Assembly (NCBI RefSeq): GCF_007362775.1
Contig: NZ_CP041692.1
Location: 3,906,001 to 3,970,000, forward strand
Reading direction: 5' to 3'
Origin: Microlunatus elymi
GTDB taxonomy: Bacteria; Actinomycetota; Actinomycetes; Propionibacteriales; Propionibacteriaceae
Length of the DNA stretch: 64,000 bases
Shown here: positions 50,001-58,867 of the stretch, piece after piece
Layout: each line of letters opens with the position of its first letter
Position numbering within the stretch: the first letter of the stretch is position 1
The notes under the pieces: model-generated
Database searches by the model: none
Told to the model about the DNA's origin: nothing
What the model saw: the letters and a program-made list of their open reading frames with translations, nothing else
Translations under genes and position numbers: made by a program

Positions 50001-51377
50001 GGGTCTGTCAAGTTTTCGGTGTAACTGATTTTTGATCTTGTTAGTTGCGTCCGGCGGATAGGCGTCCGTCGAAGGTGATGTCGAAGGCGTTGAGTGCTGC
50101 CTTCCATCGGTTGGTCCAGCGTTTGCGTCCTCGGCCGGTCGGATCGAGACTCATGATCGCCAGGTACAGGCACTTCAGCGCTGCCTGCTCGGTGGGGAAA
50201 TGACCGCGGGCATTGACCGCTCGCCGGAGTCGGGCGTTGATCGACTCGATCGCATTCGTCGTGCAGATCACGGTGCGGATTTCGCGGTCGAACTGCAGGA
50301 ATGGGACGAACTCTGCCCAAGCGTTGGTCCACAGCCGGATGATCGCCGGGTAACGCTTCTCCCACTTGGAGCTGAAGTCGGCGAACCGGTCCAGCGCTTC
50401 GGCCTCGGAGGCGGCGGTATACACCGGTTTCAGGTCCTTGGCGACCGACCCCCAGTCCTTCTTCGAGGCGTATTTGAACGAGTTCCGCAGCAGATGCACG
50501 ATGCAGGTCTGCACGATCGTCTTGTCCCACACCGCCGACACCGCGTCAGGGAGTCCGGTCAGCCCGTCGCAGACCAGCATGCACACATCGTTGGTGCCAC
50601 GATTCTTGATCTCGGTCAGCACTCGCAGCCAGTACTTGGCACCTTCCCCGTCGCCGTGCTCACCGGCCCACAGGCCGAGCACGTCACGCTCACCGTCGGC
50701 GGTGACACCCAGGGCCAGGTAGATCGGCCGGTTGCAGACCTCACCCTCCCGGATCTTGACCTGGATCGCGTCGATGAACAGCACCGCATACACCGGGTCC
50801 AACGGACGAGACTGCCAGGCGGCCAGCCCCTCCATCACCCGGTCGGTGATCGTCGAGATCGTCTGTTTCGACACCTCCGCCCCATACACCTCGGCGAGGT
50901 GCGCCGAAATCTCCCCGGTCGTGAGTCCCTTCGCCGACAGCGAGATCACTAGGTCCTCCACCCCAGACAGTCGCCGCTGCCGCTTCGCCACGATCGTCGG
51001 CTCGAAACTGCCGTCCCGGTCCCGCGGCACCGAAACATCAACCGGCCCGGCTTCGGTCAACAGCGTCTTGGCCCGGTAGCCGTTGCGGGAGTTACCGCCG
51101 TCCCGGCCGACCGGATCATGCTTGGCATACCCCAGGTGATCATCCATCTCACCCTCCAGGGCGCCCTCGACGATCATCTTCGTCAGCCGGCCCAGCAAGC
51201 CGCCCTGACCGGTCAGCTGCAACCCGTTGGCCCGGGCCCGATCGGTCAGCTCGCGCACCAGCTGCTGATCGCTGGCCGACAGCTCCTGCCCGTCAGCAGC
51301 AGCCACATCCCTACTCGTCACGTCAGTCACAGGTGTCTCCTTCGTCTCAGGAGTTACACCGTTAAAATTACAGTCCC
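50001..51377 (-). mobile_element. IS256-family insertion sequence, intact, with 8-bp target duplication
   Basis: A 1377-bp element. The ends read inward as GGGTCTGTCAAG... and GGGACTGTAATT...; 20 of 26 terminal bases match, both finishing CGGTGTAACT. Flanking CATGAGCA at 49993-50000 and 51378-51385 is a perfect 8-bp target duplication, the size expected for IS256. Contains one transposase gene (minus strand). Recent insertion is implied by the intact duplication. Confidence 0.9.
50041..51330 (-). CDS. IS256-family transposase (mutator type)
   Basis: 429-residue DDE transposase. DDE residues are in LFIDAIQVKIRE (first D), CMLVCDGLTGLPDAV (second D) and the late E in CTTNAIESINARLRR. The family landmark is HLLRNSFKYASKKDW. 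GTG at 51330 (MTDVTSRDVAAAD) has AAGGAG seven bases upstream. The frame appears uninterrupted, so the element may be active. Confidence 0.95.
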   Translation of the reverse strand: MTDVTSRDVAAADGQELSASDQQLVRELTDRARANGLQLTGQGGLLGRLTKMIVEGALEGEMDDHLGYAKHDPVGRDGGNSRNGYRAKTLLTEAGPVDVSVPRDRDGSFEPTIVAKRQRRLSGVEDLVISLSAKGLTTGEISAHLAEVYGAEVSKQTISTITDRVMEGLAAWQSRPLDPVYAVLFIDAIQVKIREGEVCNRPIYLALGVTADGERDVLGLWAGEHGDGEGAKYWLRVLTEIKNRGTNDVCMLVCDGLTGLPDAVSAVWDKTIVQTCIVHLLRNSFKYASKKDWGSVAKDLKPVYTAASEAEALDRFADFSSKWEKRYPAIIRLWTNAWAEFVPFLQFDREIRTVICTTNAIESINARLRRAVNARGHFPTEQAALKCLYLAIMSLDPTGRGRKRWTNRWKAALNAFDITFDGRLSAGRN

Positions 51378-51428
51378 CATGAGCACCTCGGGCCGCGTGT
51401 GAAGCGCCACGGGTTTCGGGCCGGTCGG

Positions 51429-52385
51429 TTATGGGTGGGCCGGCTCCGGTTGGAGCAGGTTCAGTAGGTGATCGTAGTGGGCTTCCTCGTACTCGGCAGG
51501 GGTGAGGTAGCCCAGGCTGGAGTGGAGCCGGTCGTGGTTCCACCAGTCGACCCATTCGGCGGTGGCGTATTCGACGTCGAGCAGGGTTTTGATGGGCCCT
51601 TCGGGTCTGATGCATTCGTTCTTGTAGAGTCCGTTGATCGACTCCATCAGGGCATTGTCGTAGGAGTCTCCGACGCTACCGGTAGAGGGCCGGATTCCGT
51701 TGTGGGTAAGGGATTCGCCGAACCGGATCGACGTGTACTGGCTGCCCTTGTCACTGTGATGGACGAGCTGGTCGGCGATCGGATGCCCCTGGTGGTCACG
51801 CTGCCAGACCGCCATCGCCAGGGCGTCGCGGACCAACCGGTCGCCCATCGTGGTGGCGACTGCCCAGCCGAGGATGCGTTGGGAGAACACGTCCACGACG
51901 AAGGCGGTGTAGCACCAGCCGGACCAGGTCGACACGTAGGTGATGTCGGCGATCCAGACTTGATCGGGCACCGCTGCGGTGAAGTTGCGGTTCAACAGGT
52001 CGGTGGCGGCTGGGCGCTTGGGGTCGCGGATGGTGGTGGTCTTCTGCTTGCCTCGGCGCAGCCCGTTGAGGCCTTCCTGGCGCATCAGCCGGTCGACCTG
52101 GCAGTAGGGCACGTCCAGGCCCTGGCGGCGTAGCCAGCGGGTCATTTTCCGGCGGCCGTAGAACCGTTCCTTCGGTGGCCGGCCGGTGACCGGGTCGGGC
52201 CGGCGGGTGGCCAGCAGCGCCTCGACCACGACCGCATCGTCCAGGTCACGGTCGGCCGGTGGCCGGGTCCTGGCCTTGCGGTAGGCTCGTTCGCTGAACC
52301 TGATCCCGAACTCGAGTAATACCCTGCAGATAAGGAAGATCCGGTGACCGCATCGACGTTGCGCGTCGATGAACTCGACGATCAT
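51429..52385 (-). CDS. IS3-family transposase OrfB (integrase catalytic domain)
   Basis: A 318-residue DDE integrase-core protein. DDE residues: VWIADITYV (D), LVHHSDKGSQYTS (D) and ALMESINGLYKNE (E). The HTH-like N-terminal region is GRRKMTRWLRRQG. The frame is -1 relative to orfA and open upstream to a GGTTTTC slippery-like site in orfA, so an OrfAB fusion by frameshift is likely; the ATG at 52385 also overlaps the orfA stop. Confidence 0.94.
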   Translation of the reverse strand: MIVEFIDAQRRCGHRIFLICRVLLEFGIRFSERAYRKARTRPPADRDLDDAVVVEALLATRRPDPVTGRPPKERFYGRRKMTRWLRRQGLDVPYCQVDRLMRQEGLNGLRRGKQKTTTIRDPKRPAATDLLNRNFTAAVPDQVWIADITYVSTWSGWCYTAFVVDVFSQRILGWAVATTMGDRLVRDALAMAVWQRDHQGHPIADQLVHHSDKGSQYTSIRFGESLTHNGIRPSTGSVGDSYDNALMESINGLYKNECIRPEGPIKTLLDVEYATAEWVDWWNHDRLHSSLGYLTPAEYEEAHYDHLLNLLQPEPAHP

Positions 52386-52693
52386 CGGCGTCGGGGGTCG
52401 AGTTCCCCCGCGAAGAAAACCGATGCTGCTTTCAAGATTTCGTTGGCCTCGCGCAGCTCACGGTTCTCCCGCTCCAGCTCCTTGATCCGGGCCCTCTCCA
52501 CACTCGTGGTGCCCGGCTGCTCGCCGGCATCGATCTGGGCCTGTTGCACCCACCGGCGCAGCGATTCCACTCCGACTCCGACCTTCGGCGCGATCGCTTT
52601 GCACGCCAGATACGGGCTGTCGTACTCGTCTAAATGATCTTGGACCATCCGCACTGCACGGTCCCGCTGCTGCTTCGGATACTGCTTCGGCAT
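52382..52693 (-). CDS. IS3-family transposase OrfA (HTH protein)
   Basis: 103-residue DNA-binding protein. The helix-turn-helix is APKVGVGVESLRRWVQQAQ near residues 34-52, followed by a leucine-zipper-like coiled coil (ERARIKELERENRELREANEILKAASVFFAGELDP). It is the N-terminal half of OrfAB. ATG at 52693 lies about 50 bases inside the right end of the element. Confidence 0.93.
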   Translation of the reverse strand: MPKQYPKQQRDRAVRMVQDHLDEYDSPYLACKAIAPKVGVGVESLRRWVQQAQIDAGEQPGTTSVERARIKELERENRELREANEILKAASVFFAGELDPRRR

Positions 52694-52799
52694 GACAACC
52701 GATCCTCTCGAAAAGGACCGGCCCTAAAGCCGCGACACTCCAGTGAGACCAGCATGCCCGCATTGGGAGTGGGATCCAGGTCCCCAGCCAGCGGGTCAG

Positions 52800-52816
52800 C
52801 CCTTCGACAAGCTCAG
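52800..52816. repeat. dispersed CTTCGACAAGCTCAG element
   Basis: CCCTTCGACAAGCTCAG, exact reverse complement of 45773-45789 within opcA. It lies in the gap between the IS3 element and the acetyltransferase gene. Confidence 0.55.
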
Positions 52817-52835
52817 CGACGTCGTGGTCGGGTGA

Positions 52836-53444
52836 TCACGACCGGCTGCGGCGCGACTTCTGGGGCGCCACCGTCGTCCGCATGACGCAGTTCTTGGTGC
52901 CCTTGGGGCGGATGTAGTCGAAACCGGTGCGTTCGTAGAGCGCGCGCGTGCCGTCGTAGAGCACTGCGACGCGTTGGCCGGAGTTGTCGTGCGGATAGCC
53001 CTCGACGACGCCGCCACCCGCGTTCGCGATCAACTCCAGGGCGCCTTGCAGCGCCACCGCCGCCAGACCTCGATGCCGATACCGCTTGTCGACGAAGATG
53101 CAGGTGATCCGGTAGTCGGGCAGCAGGTCCGCCTCGGCCTCGTACTGCTTGCGGTGATAGATGTTCGGCAACTCGGAGGGCGGGCCGTACTGGCACCAGG
53201 CGATCGCGGTATCGCCGTCCATCACCAGCGCCGCGTGCGCCCGGTCCTCGGTGACCAGCCGCTTCTTCAGCTCGCAGTTCTTGCCCGAATCACGTTCCTT
53301 CTCCGACGCCATCGTGTGGAACCAGGTGCACCAACAGCCGCCGAACACGCCGTTGTGCCGCTCGACCAGGCCGGCGAAGGCGTCCCAACTCCCCGCGTCG
53401 AGAGGTTGTATCGTCCAGGTCTCCGTCATCGTTGACTCAGCCAT
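52836..53444 (-). CDS. GNAT-family N-acetyltransferase
   Basis: 202-residue acetyltransferase. CIFVDKRYRHRGLAAVALQGALELI near residues 115-140 is the acetyl-CoA-binding motif A (R..GlG/A). The N-terminal FGGCWCTWFH near residue 34 identifies a subgroup of uncharacterised GNATs. Acceptor unknown. ATG at 53444; a second start at MTETW is five codons downstream. Confidence 0.85.
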   Translation of the reverse strand: MAESTMTETWTIQPLDAGSWDAFAGLVERHNGVFGGCWCTWFHTMASEKERDSGKNCELKKRLVTEDRAHAALVMDGDTAIAWCQYGPPSELPNIYHRKQYEAEADLLPDYRITCIFVDKRYRHRGLAAVALQGALELIANAGGGVVEGYPHDNSGQRVAVLYDGTRALYERTGFDYIRPKGTKNCVMRTTVAPQKSRRSRS

Positions 53445-53510
53445 GCGGTCACGTTACGGCGGGATCGGGACATTCTTCGTCCGGTTCAGCACGAGGAGCT
53501 GCGGCATCAC

Positions 53511-54599
53511 ATGACATCGGATCCGACAATCACCGGGGTCAGGTCGGCCGAGTTGCCGACCCACTATCCGCGTACGGTCGGCCGCAACGCCCGACTGGGC
53601 AGCCACGGCGACGGCGGCACGTCCGCCATCGCGATCATCGACACCGATTCAGGTCAGTCCGGTTGGGGGCTGATCGAGCAGGCCGTCTCGGCGACCATGA
53701 TCGACGACGTGGTCGGCCGTCCGCTGTCGGAGCTGATCGACCCGAACCACGGCGTACGAGCTGATCGGCACTGCTGGCTCGACGCACCGCTGCACGATCT
53801 TCTCGGCGTGGTGCTCGACCTGCCGGTGTACGCGATCCTCGGCGGCCGTGGCAGCACCGCCGTCGAGGTGTACGACGGTGCCATCTACTTCGATGATCTT
53901 GATCCGGAGTCCGCGCCGCGCGGTACGGAGGCAGTGCTGGCCAACTGCCGGGCCGACCGGAAGCTCGGCTATCGCGACTTCAAGATCAAGATCGGGCGCG
54001 GCAACCGCTGGCGCGATCGCGACGCCGGCGATCGCCGCGACGTCGAGATCACCCGGCTGGTCCGGGATGCCTACCCGGACACGCGAATCCTCGTGGATGC
54101 CAACGACGGTTACGATCTGACCGGATTCCAGCGCTACCTGGATGCGGTGGCCGACGTCGGCCTGTACTGGGTCGAGGAGCCCTTTGCCGACGACGCGGAC
54201 GATCTTGCTCAACTGCGCGATCATCTGAACGAGATCAGTCCACAGACCTTGATCGCCGAGGGAGAGACCGACCCGGATCTCGACGAGCTGCTGCCGATCG
54301 CCGCGGCGGGACACATCGACGTGCTGCTGATGGACGTGATGTCCTTCGGCATCTCCCGGTGGCGACGCACCATGGCCGAGTTGATCAAGCACGGCGTGGT
54401 CGGCTCCCCACATGCTTGGGGCCGTCCGCTGAAGACCGTCTATGCCGCACACCTGGCCGCGGGCCTCGGCAACATCCCCGTCGTGGAGGGTGTGCCCGGC
54501 AGCACCGAGCGGGTCGACCTCGGCTCACATGTGTTCGCCGACGGCATCCTGACCCTGTCCGACCGGCCGGGCTTCGGATTGTCGCTGCTCGCCGGCTGA
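53511..54599 (+). CDS. enolase-superfamily (mandelate racemase/muconate lactonizing-like) enzyme
   Basis: 362-residue metal-dependent enzyme. Lysines in YRDFKIKIGRG (KxK, second barrel strand), metal ligands in ILVDANDGYD (D) and YWVEEPFADD (E), then IAEGETD, and the later DVMSFGISRW region with SPHAWGRPL histidine. The KxK plus histidine pattern is that of mandelate-racemase-type dehydratases or epimerases. Substrate unknown, probably a sugar acid. Divergent from the acetyltransferase gene. Confidence 0.85.
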   Translation: MTSDPTITGVRSAELPTHYPRTVGRNARLGSHGDGGTSAIAIIDTDSGQSGWGLIEQAVSATMIDDVVGRPLSELIDPNHGVRADRHCWLDAPLHDLLGVVLDLPVYAILGGRGSTAVEVYDGAIYFDDLDPESAPRGTEAVLANCRADRKLGYRDFKIKIGRGNRWRDRDAGDRRDVEITRLVRDAYPDTRILVDANDGYDLTGFQRYLDAVADVGLYWVEEPFADDADDLAQLRDHLNEISPQTLIAEGETDPDLDELLPIAAAGHIDVLLMDVMSFGISRWRRTMAELIKHGVVGSPHAWGRPLKTVYAAHLAAGLGNIPVVEGVPGSTERVDLGSHVFADGILTLSDRPGFGLSLLAG

Positions 54600-54644
54600 T
54601 CCGGACCTGGCAAAGCGGCTGACTTTGCGCGCGGACGCCCCGAA

Positions 54645-56177
54645 GTGCGTACGCTGCCAGACGTGACCGATGCGGGTCGGCACGTCTCAGCGCGGCTGCC
54701 GGCCGGTGTCTACCTGGCCGGGGCCTTGTTGGTCGTGCTGCTGATGATCTTCGCCGGTCGGTACGGCTTCCACCGCGACGAGTACTACTTCATCGAGGGC
54801 GGCCACCACCTCGCCTGGGCACAGCCGGACAATCCGGAGTTGATTCCGCTGCTGGCCGCCGGCTGGCATTGGCTGGTCGGCGGCAACTTGTGGGGCTTCC
54901 GGATCCTGCCGGCGCTCGCGGTCGGCGTCTTCAGCGTGATCGGTGGCCTCAGCGCGCGAGAGCTGGGCGGTGAACCCAAGCACCAGGTCGCAGCTGCGAT
55001 CGCCACCGCGCTGACCGGGATCGCCTCCGGCACCGGACATCTGTTCTCCACCACCACCTTCGACATGACGGTGACCGCCGCTGCCGTCTGGTTGTTGATC
55101 AGGGCCGTACGAGACGGACGTTGGGTCAGCTGGCTCGCTCTCGGCATCACCGCCGGCATCGCCTCCGAGATCAAGATCATCATCTTCGCGGTGATCGGCA
55201 CCGCCCTGCTCGGCTTGTTGATCATGGGACCGCGGCAGGTCTTCCGTGGGCCGAAGCTGTGGGTCGCCGCACTGATCACCGTCGTGCTGGCCGCACCGAA
55301 TCTGATCTGGCAGTCGGTGCACGGCTGGCCACAGCGGCAGATCGCCGACAACATCGCCGCCGGCGGTTCGACCTCGTCCTCGAGTCGGCTGGGACTGCTT
55401 CCGAACATCCTGCTCACCACCGGGCCGGTGATCTGCGTGGTGATGATCATCGGCGTGGTGTGGCTGCTGCGCGGGACCCGGCGCCGTGAGGTCGGCTGGT
55501 TGTCGGTCGGCTTCCTGTTGTTGGTGATCTTGGACGTGATCGGCGGTGGCAAGGCCTACTACCCTGCCGGCTACCTGCCCGCGATGATGGCGGCGGGCGC
55601 GATCCCCTTGCTGGATTGGACTTTGCGGCGCACCTGGCGGCGGGTGCTGGTGATCACGCTGGCCGCGCTGTCCGCGGTCGCCACCACGCTGCTGACCATG
55701 CCGGTCGCGCCGATCGGCAGCACGTTGTTCAAGGTCGGCGTCGCGGTGAACCCGGACTCCGCCGAGACCGTGGGCTGGAACGGCTACATCCACACGATCG
55801 CGGATGTCGCGAGCGGGCTGCCCGCGGCCGAGCGGGCGCGTACGGTGATCATCACGGGCAACTACGGCGAGGCCGGCGCCCTGGCCCGGGCGCGCCGGAT
55901 GCACACGCCGGACGGGCTCCGGCTACCGCCGGTCTACTCCGGGCACAACGCGTTCTGGTACTGGGGTCCACCGCCGTCCGACGCGACGAACGTGATCTTG
56001 GTCGGCTACTTCGAGCCGTCCCAGCCCACCTCCTGGTTCGACCGCTGCCGGCAGGTGACCACGTTGGTCAGCCCGGCCGGGGTGGACAATCAGGAAGCCG
56101 GCGCCCCGGTCCGGATCTGCTCCGGTCCGAGGCAACCGTGGCCACGACTCTGGCCACGGATGGCAGAACTGGGCTGA
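54645..56177 (+). CDS. glycosyltransferase family 39 (PMT-like) membrane protein
   Basis: 510-residue polytopic protein. The first loop FHRDEYYFIEGGHHLAWAQPDNPELIPLLA near residues 43-75 is the PMT/ArnT-type DE/D-E catalytic loop. About ten transmembrane helices follow and a soluble C-terminal domain starts near residue 345. Predicted polyprenol-phosphate-sugar-dependent transfer outside the membrane. A start at GTG 54663 is also possible: TACGCT (54650-54655) would be a -10 box seven bases ahead of it. Confidence 0.85.
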   Translation: MRTLPDVTDAGRHVSARLPAGVYLAGALLVVLLMIFAGRYGFHRDEYYFIEGGHHLAWAQPDNPELIPLLAAGWHWLVGGNLWGFRILPALAVGVFSVIGGLSARELGGEPKHQVAAAIATALTGIASGTGHLFSTTTFDMTVTAAAVWLLIRAVRDGRWVSWLALGITAGIASEIKIIIFAVIGTALLGLLIMGPRQVFRGPKLWVAALITVVLAAPNLIWQSVHGWPQRQIADNIAAGGSTSSSSRLGLLPNILLTTGPVICVVMIIGVVWLLRGTRRREVGWLSVGFLLLVILDVIGGGKAYYPAGYLPAMMAAGAIPLLDWTLRRTWRRVLVITLAALSAVATTLLTMPVAPIGSTLFKVGVAVNPDSAETVGWNGYIHTIADVASGLPAAERARTVIITGNYGEAGALARARRMHTPDGLRLPPVYSGHNAFWYWGPPPSDATNVILVGYFEPSQPTSWFDRCRQVTTLVSPAGVDNQEAGAPVRICSGPRQPWPRLWPRMAELG

Positions 56178-56202
56178 GATCCCGCCCCGTTCGGTCTGAT
56201 GA

Positions 56203-56748
56203 TCAAGGCCGGTCGGAGCGCTGTTCGGTCTCGGGCGGTTCGTCCGATAGATCCGCACTCCGCTGCTCCGTGGTCGATGCGTCGGCATGCCGCGGCGCCT
56301 CCTCGTCCTGCCTGGGCTGGTCCCGATCGAGCTGATCCGCGTCGTTCCGATCCGCGTCGTTCCGATCCGGGTCGAGCCGGTCGGCCTCCCGGCGGGTCTC
56401 CTCGTACTCCTCACGTCGCTGGTTCAGCGCCGATTCCTTCGCAGCCGCCTCGGACTCGGCGCGCTCTGCCTCCGCTGCTCTGCGGTCCGCCTCCGCGGCG
56501 TGCTGTTCTGCCTCGGCGGCGTGCTGTTCGGCCTCCGCCCGCACGCCGCGGGCGTCCGCGCGGGCGATCCTGGCCTGCACGTCCGACTGCTCGACGCCGA
56601 TCCCCTGCCGGTCCGATTGTTCCCGCAGTTCGGCTGCCCGGCGGCGGTTGGCGGCCCGGCGGCCACGGGTTGCGGCCAGGATGATCGCGATGATGATCAG
56701 GATCGCCACCACGACGACGATGATCCAGATGATGGCGGTGGTGTTCAT
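56203..56748 (-). CDS. single-pass membrane protein with charged coiled coil
   Basis: 181-residue protein: one N-terminal membrane helix (IIWIIVVVVAILIIIAIILAA, residues ~5-26), a basic RGRRAANRRRAAELR anchor, then an Ala/Glu-rich coiled coil with tandem units (AEQHAAEAEQHAAEADRRAAEAERAE) and a DRNDADRNDAD repeat. The acidic tail is proline-free and hydrophilic. DNA repeats of 21 and 15 bp underlie these segments. AGTGGAGG precedes the ATG. Function unknown; possible envelope-stress protein. Confidence 0.75.
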   Translation of the reverse strand: MNTTAIIWIIVVVVAILIIIAIILAATRGRRAANRRRAAELREQSDRQGIGVEQSDVQARIARADARGVRAEAEQHAAEAEQHAAEADRRAAEAERAESEAAAKESALNQRREEYEETRREADRLDPDRNDADRNDADQLDRDQPRQDEEAPRHADASTTEQRSADLSDEPPETEQRSDRP

Positions 56749-56779
56749 GACGCCTCCACTCCTGTCGGCTTCCCTCACA

Positions 56780-56804
56780 GTCCCCCGGTTCGGCGCCGTC
56801 AAAC
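56780..56804 (-). promoter_or_regulatory. weak SigB-like promoter for the coiled-coil gene
   Basis: Minus strand GTTT (56801-56804), 15-bp spacer, GGGGAC (56780-56785); the -10 has one mismatch to GGGTAC. It lies 32 bases before the ATG, and the -35 box falls within the 3' end of the WYL gene. Confidence 0.3.
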
Positions 56805-57752
56805 GCCCAGCGCTCCCAAACGCCGGGCCCAATCGCCGATCTGACCGGCGAATTCAGCAGGTTCCGCGCTGACCACCTCGGCGCCGGACACGCCGAGGGC
56901 GAAGATCGCCCACTCCGGCGACTCGGCACTCAGCTCGACCCGGCAGCGGCCTGCCCCGGCCGGCTCGACCGTCGCCCAGCGGCCGATCAGGTCGCGTACG
57001 ACCGCTGCCTCGGCCAGCAGCTCGGCCCGGACCGTCGTCGTACCGGTGTTGCGACTCAATCCGGCCTGGACGAAGGCCGCTGCGTCGCCGCCTGGCATCT
57101 CCCGGCGGCCGAACCGGATCCCGGTCGCGGCCGGATCGCTGATCCGGTCCAGCCGAAAACTTCTCCAGTCGCCACGATCGAGGTCGTAACCGACCAGATA
57201 CCACCGATGCCCGACCGGGACCAGCCGGGCCGGGTCGACCCGCCGACTGCTGTTGGCACCGCCGCGGGCGACGTAGTCGAAGCGGATCCGTTCGTCGTCG
57301 CGACAGGCCTGGGCCAGCAGCACCAGCACGTCCGGGTCGGTCTGCGGGATCGCCTCCCACTGCGGCGCCACGGTCACCGATCCGACCGCCTCGACCCGAC
57401 GGCGCAGGGCCCGCGGCATCACCTGCACCACCTTGGCCAGGGCGCGGACCGAAGCCTCGGCGATGCCGGTCAGCGATCCGTTCGCGGCCGACTGCAACCC
57501 GACCGCAAGGGCCACCGCCTCGTCGTCGTCGAGCACCAACGGCGGCAGCGACGCCCCGGGGGCCAGCTGGTAGCCGCCGCCGATACCGCGATCCGCCTGG
57601 ACCGGATAGCCGAGCTCGCGCAGCCGATCGACGTCGCGGCGGAGCGTGCGGACCGAGACGTCGAGCCGGTCGGCCAGCTCGACCCCGGACCAGTAGCGAT
57701 GGGTCTGCAGCAGCGACAGCAGGCGGAGCGTACGAGAACTGGTGTTCGCCAT
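56799..57752 (-). CDS. WYL-domain (YafY/DeoR-type) transcriptional regulator
   Basis: 317-residue regulator. The winged helix at residues ~8-62 is RLLSLLQTHRYWSGVELADRLDVSVRTLRRDVDRLRELGYPVQADRG. The WYL domain has HRWYLVGYDLDRGDWRSFRLDRI near residues 182-205, and a WCX C-terminal domain follows. It probably senses nucleic-acid ligands or metabolites and regulates the divergent DinB gene. A palindrome lies in the shared 103-bp promoter region. Confidence 0.92.
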   Translation of the reverse strand: MANTSSRTLRLLSLLQTHRYWSGVELADRLDVSVRTLRRDVDRLRELGYPVQADRGIGGGYQLAPGASLPPLVLDDDEAVALAVGLQSAANGSLTGIAEASVRALAKVVQVMPRALRRRVEAVGSVTVAPQWEAIPQTDPDVLVLLAQACRDDERIRFDYVARGGANSSRRVDPARLVPVGHRWYLVGYDLDRGDWRSFRLDRISDPAATGIRFGRREMPGGDAAAFVQAGLSRNTGTTTVRAELLAEAAVVRDLIGRWATVEPAGAGRCRVELSAESPEWAIFALGVSGAEVVSAEPAEFAGQIGDWARRLGALGV

Positions 57753-57761
57753 GTCGACAGT

Positions 57762-57776
57762 CTGATTCCTATTCAG
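57762..57776. promoter_or_regulatory. palindromic candidate operator between WYL regulator and DinB genes
   Basis: CTGATTCCTATTCAG has 6-bp arms (5 of 6 paired) around CCT, starting ten bases before the regulator ATG on the other strand. It is flanked by GACAG on both sides. Suited to autoregulation plus control of the divergent gene. Confidence 0.4.
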
Positions 57777-57855
57777 GACAGAAAGTGGCAGCTATCGACC
57801 CTAACGTAGTTCTCATCACCAGATCTTCAGCGCAGGTTCCATCGAAAGGATCGAC

Positions 57856-58413
57856 ATGACTGCCACCGAGAGCACCGGCACGGGAAGCACCGACACCGCA
57901 CTGTCACAGGAGCGAGCCGACCTGCTGGCCGCCCTCGCCCATGCCCGTCACTTCCTGCGGTTCACCGCCCGCGACCTGACTGACGAGCAGGCCAACACTC
58001 GGAGCACCGTCAGCGAGCTGACCGTCGGCGGGCTGATCAAGCACGTCACCCAGGTCGAGCGGAATTGGGCCCAGTTCACCGTCCGGGGCGCCGAGGCGAT
58101 GCAGGTCTCTGACTACACCACGTGGACCGAGGACGACTTCGCCGAGTACGCCGAGGGGTTCCGGCTGTCCGACGGCGAGACGCTGGCCGGGGTGCTGGCC
58201 GACTACGACGAGGCGGCGCGGGAGACCGACCGAGTGCTCCGGGACGCGCCGTCGCTGGACACCCTGATCGAGTTGCCGAAGGCGCCGTGGAACACGGACA
58301 CCCATTGGTCGGCGCGGCGGGTCTTCCAGCACATCTGCGCCGAGACCGCCCAGCATGCCGGCCATGCCGACATCATCCGGGAGTCCCTGGACGGCGCCAA
58401 GAGCATGGGTTAG
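57856..58413 (+). CDS. DinB-family protein
   Basis: A 185-residue four-helix bundle of the DinB/DUF664 type. The helix with TVGGLIKHVTQVERNWAQ near residue 57 supplies one metal-ligand histidine. The C-terminal VFQHICAETAQHAGHADIIRESLDG carries the HxxxH-like pair. Members are metal-dependent, thiol- or stress-related enzymes. GAAAGGATCGAC precedes the ATG. Probably controlled by the divergent WYL regulator. Confidence 0.88.
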   Translation: MTATESTGTGSTDTALSQERADLLAALAHARHFLRFTARDLTDEQANTRSTVSELTVGGLIKHVTQVERNWAQFTVRGAEAMQVSDYTTWTEDDFAEYAEGFRLSDGETLAGVLADYDEAARETDRVLRDAPSLDTLIELPKAPWNTDTHWSARRVFQHICAETAQHAGHADIIRESLDGAKSMG

Positions 58414-58428
58414 TTCAGTCGATGACGT

Positions 58429-58788
58429 TCAGTAGATGACCTCGCCGCGGGCGCGACGATCGCGGAGCGCGGTCAGCGCCTCGGTCAGGATCTCGGCGGC
58501 CTCGGAGTCGCTGCGGCGCTCCTTCACGTAGGCCAGGTGTGTCTTGTACGGCTCGTTCTTCGGCGGCGGCGGCGGGTTGGACGAGTCCAGGTTGGCCGGC
58601 AACCCGCAGCGCGGGCAGTCCCAGCTGTCCGGCACCTGCGCGTCCGCGGCGAACGCGGGCCGGGTCTCGTGCCCGTTGCTGCAGAAGTAGGACACGTACA
58701 GTCGCGGAGCCGCCTCGCCACGTTCGGCCTCTCCCATCGGCCCGGCGCCGACTCGGCTGCCTCGGATGGCGCTTCCCCCACCAGCCAC
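58429..58788 (-). CDS. rbpA: RNA polymerase-binding protein RbpA
   Basis: 119-residue activator of group I/II sigma factor-dependent transcription in actinobacteria. VAGGGSAIRGSRVGAGPMGEAERGE at the N-terminus is highly conserved, followed by the RbpA core (LYVSYFCSNGHETRPAFAADAQVPDSWDCPRCGLPA) and the sigma-interacting C-terminal helix. GTG at 58788 with GGGGAAAG upstream. It is convergent with the DinB gene (15 bp). Confidence 0.96.
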   Translation of the reverse strand: MAGGGSAIRGSRVGAGPMGEAERGEAAPRLYVSYFCSNGHETRPAFAADAQVPDSWDCPRCGLPANLDSSNPPPPPKNEPYKTHLAYVKERRSDSEAAEILTEALTALRDRRARGEVIY

Positions 58789-58867
58789 GATCTTTCCCCT
58801 ATCGCACGTCGATGTCTTGGAACGGTCGTCGGTGAGCAGTCCCCCGGTCAACGACAGACCGTGAGTG

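Larger units (their letters stand above)
51400..52742 (-). mobile_element. IS3-family insertion sequence, intact, with 3-bp target duplication
   Basis: A 1343-bp element. Ends start TGAAGCGCCAC... on the left and TGGAGTGTCGC... on the right (read inward); 21 of 27 bases match and both continue to GGGCCGGTC. Flanked by GTG at 51397-51399 and 52743-52745, a 3-bp target duplication. Carries overlapping orfA and orfB. It sits only 14 bp beyond the IS256 duplication, so two elements landed in the same spot. Confidence 0.88.
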
